Source: Tenggerimyces flavus
GTDB lineage: Bacteria; Actinomycetota; Actinomycetes; Propionibacteriales; Actinopolymorphaceae
Direction of reading: 5' to 3'
Length of the DNA stretch: 64,000 nucleotides
NCBI RefSeq assembly: GCF_016907715.1
Contig: NZ_JAFBCM010000001.1
Span: 6,448,001 to 6,512,000 of the forward strand
The first letter of the stretch is position 1. Each line of letters starts with the position of its first letter. The position numbers were made by a program, and so were the translations under genes. Below are positions 61,089 through 64,000 of this stretch, one piece after another. The notes beneath the pieces were generated by a model, which saw nothing but the letters and a program-made list of their open reading frames with translations, did not search any database and was not told the origin of the DNA.

Positions 61089-64000
61089 TCACGTCGCGAG
61101 CGTGGCCTCGATCAGGTCGGACCAGCTCGTGCCCGTACTCTCCCGCGTCACCTCGGCGAACCGTTCCTCGCCGAGGTGACGTCGTACGTCCTGCTCGAGC
61201 CTGGTCTCGTCCGGGTTGGTGCGGTCCGGCGTTCCCCGGGCTTGGATGCCGGCGGCGAGCAACCGTGCCGCCTGCTCGTACTGGTCGAGCCGCACGGCGA
61301 GGTCCGCGGTGCCGACCATGATCTGGGCGACGACCTGGGGGGCTTCTGCCTCCGACGCCGCCTGCCAGGCGGCCACCCGGTGGGTGCGGGACTCCCGGAG
61401 ATCGTCGGCCAGGTAGCCGAGCGTGTCGTGGATCTGGGCGCGGACGTACGCGCGTTCGGCGACATCGCCCAGGTGCATGGTCGCGCGGCCGAGCTGGTGG
61501 CGGGCCTCCTCCTTGTCACCGCGGAGACGTGCGAGGGTCGCACTGGCCAGCGCCAGGTCGACCAGGGCGTACGGCCAGGTGACGCCGTCGGCGCTCCGTA
61601 CGGCGTCGGCCATGGCTTCCGCGCTGCGCTCCTCGTCGCCGTTCAGCAGGTACAGCACGGCTTGTTGGGTCCGCAGCTCGATGACGTCCTCGACGGCGCC
61701 GACCTCGGTGACGACCGCGGTGGCCTGCTCGAGGTACTCGCAGGCGCGGCCGAACTCGCCCCGCACGGCGAGCTGGCTCGCCAGCATCGACAGCGCCGTC
61801 GAGATCCCGAACCGTTCGCCGATCGCCCGGAACTCCGCGACCGCCTGCTCCAGCAGGGCTTCCGCCTCAGGTCCGCCGTGGCCGAGGACGATCCGCATCT
61901 TCCCCGACTGCATCCTGGCGAGGGCTCGTACCCACGGGTCCTTGCTGTCCAGCAGCGCCTCGAACGCGGACGACGCGGAGCCGGGGTCACGCAGCAGGGT
62001 CTCGAGCGGAACGACCAGCTCCAGCATCGGGTTGGTGTGCCCTCCGCGCTGGTAGAGCTCGTACGCCTTGTGGATCCACTCCGCGCCGAGGTGCTCGTCG
62101 CCGCGCCCGGAGGTCACGAAGAAGACGACCATCCCGTACGTCATGGCCCGGATCTCGTTGGGCACCTCACCGGGCAGGTTGGCGGCCGCGATGATCAGGT
62201 CGATGCCCTCGGCCCGGCGACCGCTGACCCACCAGTACCACCCCGCGGCCGCGGTGAGCCGCATCGCCGCCTCCGCGTCCCCGGCCGCGATCGCCGCCCG
62301 CATCGCGGCGCTGAGGTTGTCGTGGTCGGCCTTGAGCTTGGCGACCCATTCCAGTTGCTCGGCGCGGCGCAGGTGGGGCTCCGCCGTCTCGGCGAGCTCG
62401 GTGAAGTAGGCGATGTGCGCTTGTCTCAGCCGGTCCTGCTCTTGCGCTTCTTCGAGCCGGTCTGCGGCGTACTCCTTGATGGTGGTGAGCATCCGGAAGC
62501 GCTGTTGGTCGCCGTCGTCGACGGTGACGAGCAGCGACTTCTCGGCCAGGGAGGTGAGCAGCTCCAGAACGTCTTCGGCGTCTGCGGCGCAGACCTTCTC
62601 GGCGGCTTCGAGGCTGGCGCCGCCGCTGAAGACGGAGAGCCTGCGGAGGACCGTACGCTCGGCGTCGGTGAGGAGCTCCCAGCTCCAGTCGACCACTGCG
62701 CGCAACGTGCGGTGCCGTTGCTCTGCTGTGCGGCTTCCGCCGGTGAGGAGGCGGAACCGGTCGTCGAGCCTGTTGGCCAGCTGCTCGAGCGTCATCGTGC
62801 GCAGCCGGGCGGCGGCGAGCTCGATCGCGAGCGGCATCCCGTCGAGCGCTCGGCAGATCCGTACCATCGTCGCCACGGTGGCGTCGTCGGTGCCGAGGTC
62901 GGTGCGTACGGCGCTGGCCCGGTCCCTGAGCAGCTGGACGCCTGTCTGTGTTGCCAGCGGCTCGACGTGCCAGAGCGCCTCGCCGGTGATGCCGAGCGGC
63001 TCCCGGCTGGTCGCCATGATCCGCAGCCGGCGGCACTCGCCGAGGACGCGATCGGCGAACGCCGCGGCCGCCTCGATCACGTGCTCGCAGTTGTCGAGGA
63101 TCAGCAGCACCTCGCGGTCGCGGATCGCGGCGATGAACCCCTCGATCGGGTCCGCGGTCGGTGCCTCGCCGAGGAAAGCCTCCCGCAGCCCGAGCCCACT
63201 GAGCGCCGCCTGCGCCACCTCGTTGCCGCCCGCGCTGGCGGCGCTGGCGGCGAGCTCGACCAGCCAGACGCCGTCGGGGAGGTCGTCCACCATCGTGCGG
63301 GCAGTCTCCCTGGCGAGGCGTGTCTTACCCGAGCCGCCGGGGCCGATCAGGGTGGTCAGCCGGTGCTTCTCGACGAGCTGCTTGACCGCTGCCACGTCTT
63401 CGTCTCGTCCGACGAAGGTGGTGAGCTCGGCACGTACGTTGGTGCGCTTTGTCTCTGCTCTTCTTGGCTTGCTGAGCTCGCCTCTGAGGAGCTTGAGGTG
63501 GAGCTCGGCCAGCTCTTGAGAGGGGTCGGCGCCCAGCTCGTCGGCGAGGGCTTCTCTGGTTTTCTCGTACGTTCGGAGGGCCTCGGAGTTGTTGCCAGCC
63601 GCCACGAGCGCCCGCATCTTCGCGGCAACCAACCGCTCCCTGAGCGGATGCGCGGCGACGGCATCGGTGAGCTCAGTGAGCACGTCGGTGCCGTTCCCCT
63701 GGCTGACCTCTGCTTCGTACCGTTCCTCCATCGCCGTGAGGCGGAGGCCCTCGAGCCGAGTGACGGCAGCGGCGAACGCCTCGCTGTCCTCGAGCCCGAC
63801 ATCCTGCATCGCGGCGCCACGCCAGAGCTTCGTGGCTTCGCGCAACAGGGCAAGCCTCTTCGGCCCCTCAGCCTGGCGCGCCTTGGCAAGGAGGTGCTCG
63901 AACCTGCTGGCATCCACGTCATCGGGTGCGACGGCCAGCCGGTAGCCACCGGTCTGCCCCTCAACCGCGCCAGCGGGAAGCACCTTCCGCAGCCGAGACG
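61089..64000 (-). CDS. AfsR/SARP-type regulator (5' end outside window)
   Basis: About 970 codons of a large regulator; the frame continues past the right edge. The first visible residues, SRLRKVLPAG, are the end of the SARP winged helix. Then come the BTAD helices (GYRLAVAPDDVDASRFEHLLA), an NB-ARC/STAND ATPase with Walker A LIGPGGSGKTRLA and DNCEHV (Walker B), and ~450 residues of TPR-like helices. Such proteins are ATP-dependent transcription activators of secondary metabolism, often with phosphorylation control in AfsR itself. The convergent DrrAB exporter is a possible but unproven target. Kinase or STAND switch behaviour cannot be read from sequence. Confidence 0.9.
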   Translation of the reverse strand, partial: SRLRKVLPAGAVEGQTGGYRLAVAPDDVDASRFEHLLAKARQAEGPKRLALLREATKLWRGAAMQDVGLEDSEAFAAAVTRLEGLRLTAMEERYEAEVSQGNGTDVLTELTDAVAAHPLRERLVAAKMRALVAAGNNSEALRTYEKTREALADELGADPSQELAELHLKLLRGELSKPRRAETKRTNVRAELTTFVGRDEDVAAVKQLVEKHRLTTLIGPGGSGKTRLARETARTMVDDLPDGVWLVELAASAASAGGNEVAQAALSGLGLREAFLGEAPTADPIEGFIAAIRDREVLLILDNCEHVIEAAAAFADRVLGECRRLRIMATSREPLGITGEALWHVEPLATQTGVQLLRDRASAVRTDLGTDDATVATMVRICRALDGMPLAIELAAARLRTMTLEQLANRLDDRFRLLTGGSRTAEQRHRTLRAVVDWSWELLTDAERTVLRRLSVFSGGASLEAAEKVCAADAEDVLELLTSLAEKSLLVTVDDGDQQRFRMLTTIKEYAADRLEEAQEQDRLRQAHIAYFTELAETAEPHLRRAEQLEWVAKLKADHDNLSAAMRAAIAAGDAEAAMRLTAAAGWYWWVSGRRAEGIDLIIAAANLPGEVPNEIRAMTYGMVVFFVTSGRGDEHLGAEWIHKAYELYQRGGHTNPMLELVVPLETLLRDPGSASSAFEALLDSKDPWVRALARMQSGKMRIVLGHGGPEAEALLEQAVAEFRAIGERFGISTALSMLASQLAVRGEFGRACEYLEQATAVVTEVGAVEDVIELRTQQAVLYLLNGDEERSAEAMADAVRSADGVTWPYALVDLALASATLARLRGDKEEARHQLGRATMHLGDVAERAYVRAQIHDTLGYLADDLRESRTHRVAAWQAASEAEAPQVVAQIMVGTADLAVRLDQYEQAARLLAAGIQARGTPDRTNPDETRLEQDVRRHLGEERFAEVTRESTGTSWSDLIEATLAT

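Overview
The window is high-GC DNA from an actinomycete. The evidence is GTG/TTG starts with purine-rich ribosome sites, Tat lipoprotein signals, an AfsR/SARP-type regulator, a HelD-family RNA polymerase helicase, a Rv2466c-like DsbA-family protein, an Eis-type acetyltransferase and DUF5130. Gene content and the intergenic palindromes would fit a Propionibacteriales relative (Kribbella/Actinopolymorpha-like), but that placement is a guess. I see no rRNA, tRNA, transposase, phage gene or CRISPR array. About 53 protein genes are supported, two of them cut by the window edges.

Layout. (1) 0-13.3 kb is a saccharide locus: the tail of one heparinase-II/III-like protein and a complete paralogue, three Gfo/Idh/MocA oxidoreductases, a DegT/DnrJ aminotransferase, and an Opp/Dpp-type importer (binding protein plus two permeases, no ATPase) read from a promoter whose -10 lies in a palindrome. 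(2) 13.4-18.6 kb looks like a drug-stress block: an MFS exporter, an eis-like acetyltransferase with a coupled 51-codon gene, and a divergent HelD/HelR-like helicase, the last two sharing an unusually AT-rich structured intergenic region. (3) 18.5-24.7 kb, leftward: rpiB, a zinc-ribbon P-loop protein, a LuxR/histidine-kinase pair, an SRPBCC protein and an AraC regulator, then an 11-unit tandem palindrome array and a ROK regulator. The ROK gene is divergent from an MFS plus GH20 hexosaminidase operon. (4) 27.8-43.4 kb is mixed: orphan FabH, cupin/TetR pair, aldo-keto reductase/XRE pair, secreted M36 metalloprotease, DsbA-family protein, aminopeptidase N, nucleotidyltransferase, DUF5130 with a small membrane protein, pentapeptide-DinB fusion and malQ. 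(5) 43.4-49.3 kb is a second ATPase-less carbohydrate importer (two permeases, two tandem paralogous binding proteins) divergent from malQ across a 540-bp region with LacI-type operator candidates. (6) 49.3-64 kb holds a prolyl oligopeptidase, MscS channel, a 1465-residue polysaccharide deacetylase-GT2-acyltransferase fusion with a DUF4397 surface protein behind it, YdeI-like and OsmC proteins, a DrrAB-type exporter, and most of an AfsR/SARP regulator.

The non-coding DNA is as notable as the genes. A 76-bp element with nearly perfect 24-bp inverted arms occurs five times, each time directly 3' of a gene and in the same orientation relative to that gene. A second, 67-bp element occurs twice. 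Paired palindromes end three transcription units. The strongest candidates for something new are the 76-bp family, the 23.2-23.5 kb tandem array, the eis/helD intergenic structure, and the three-enzyme exopolysaccharide fusion protein.
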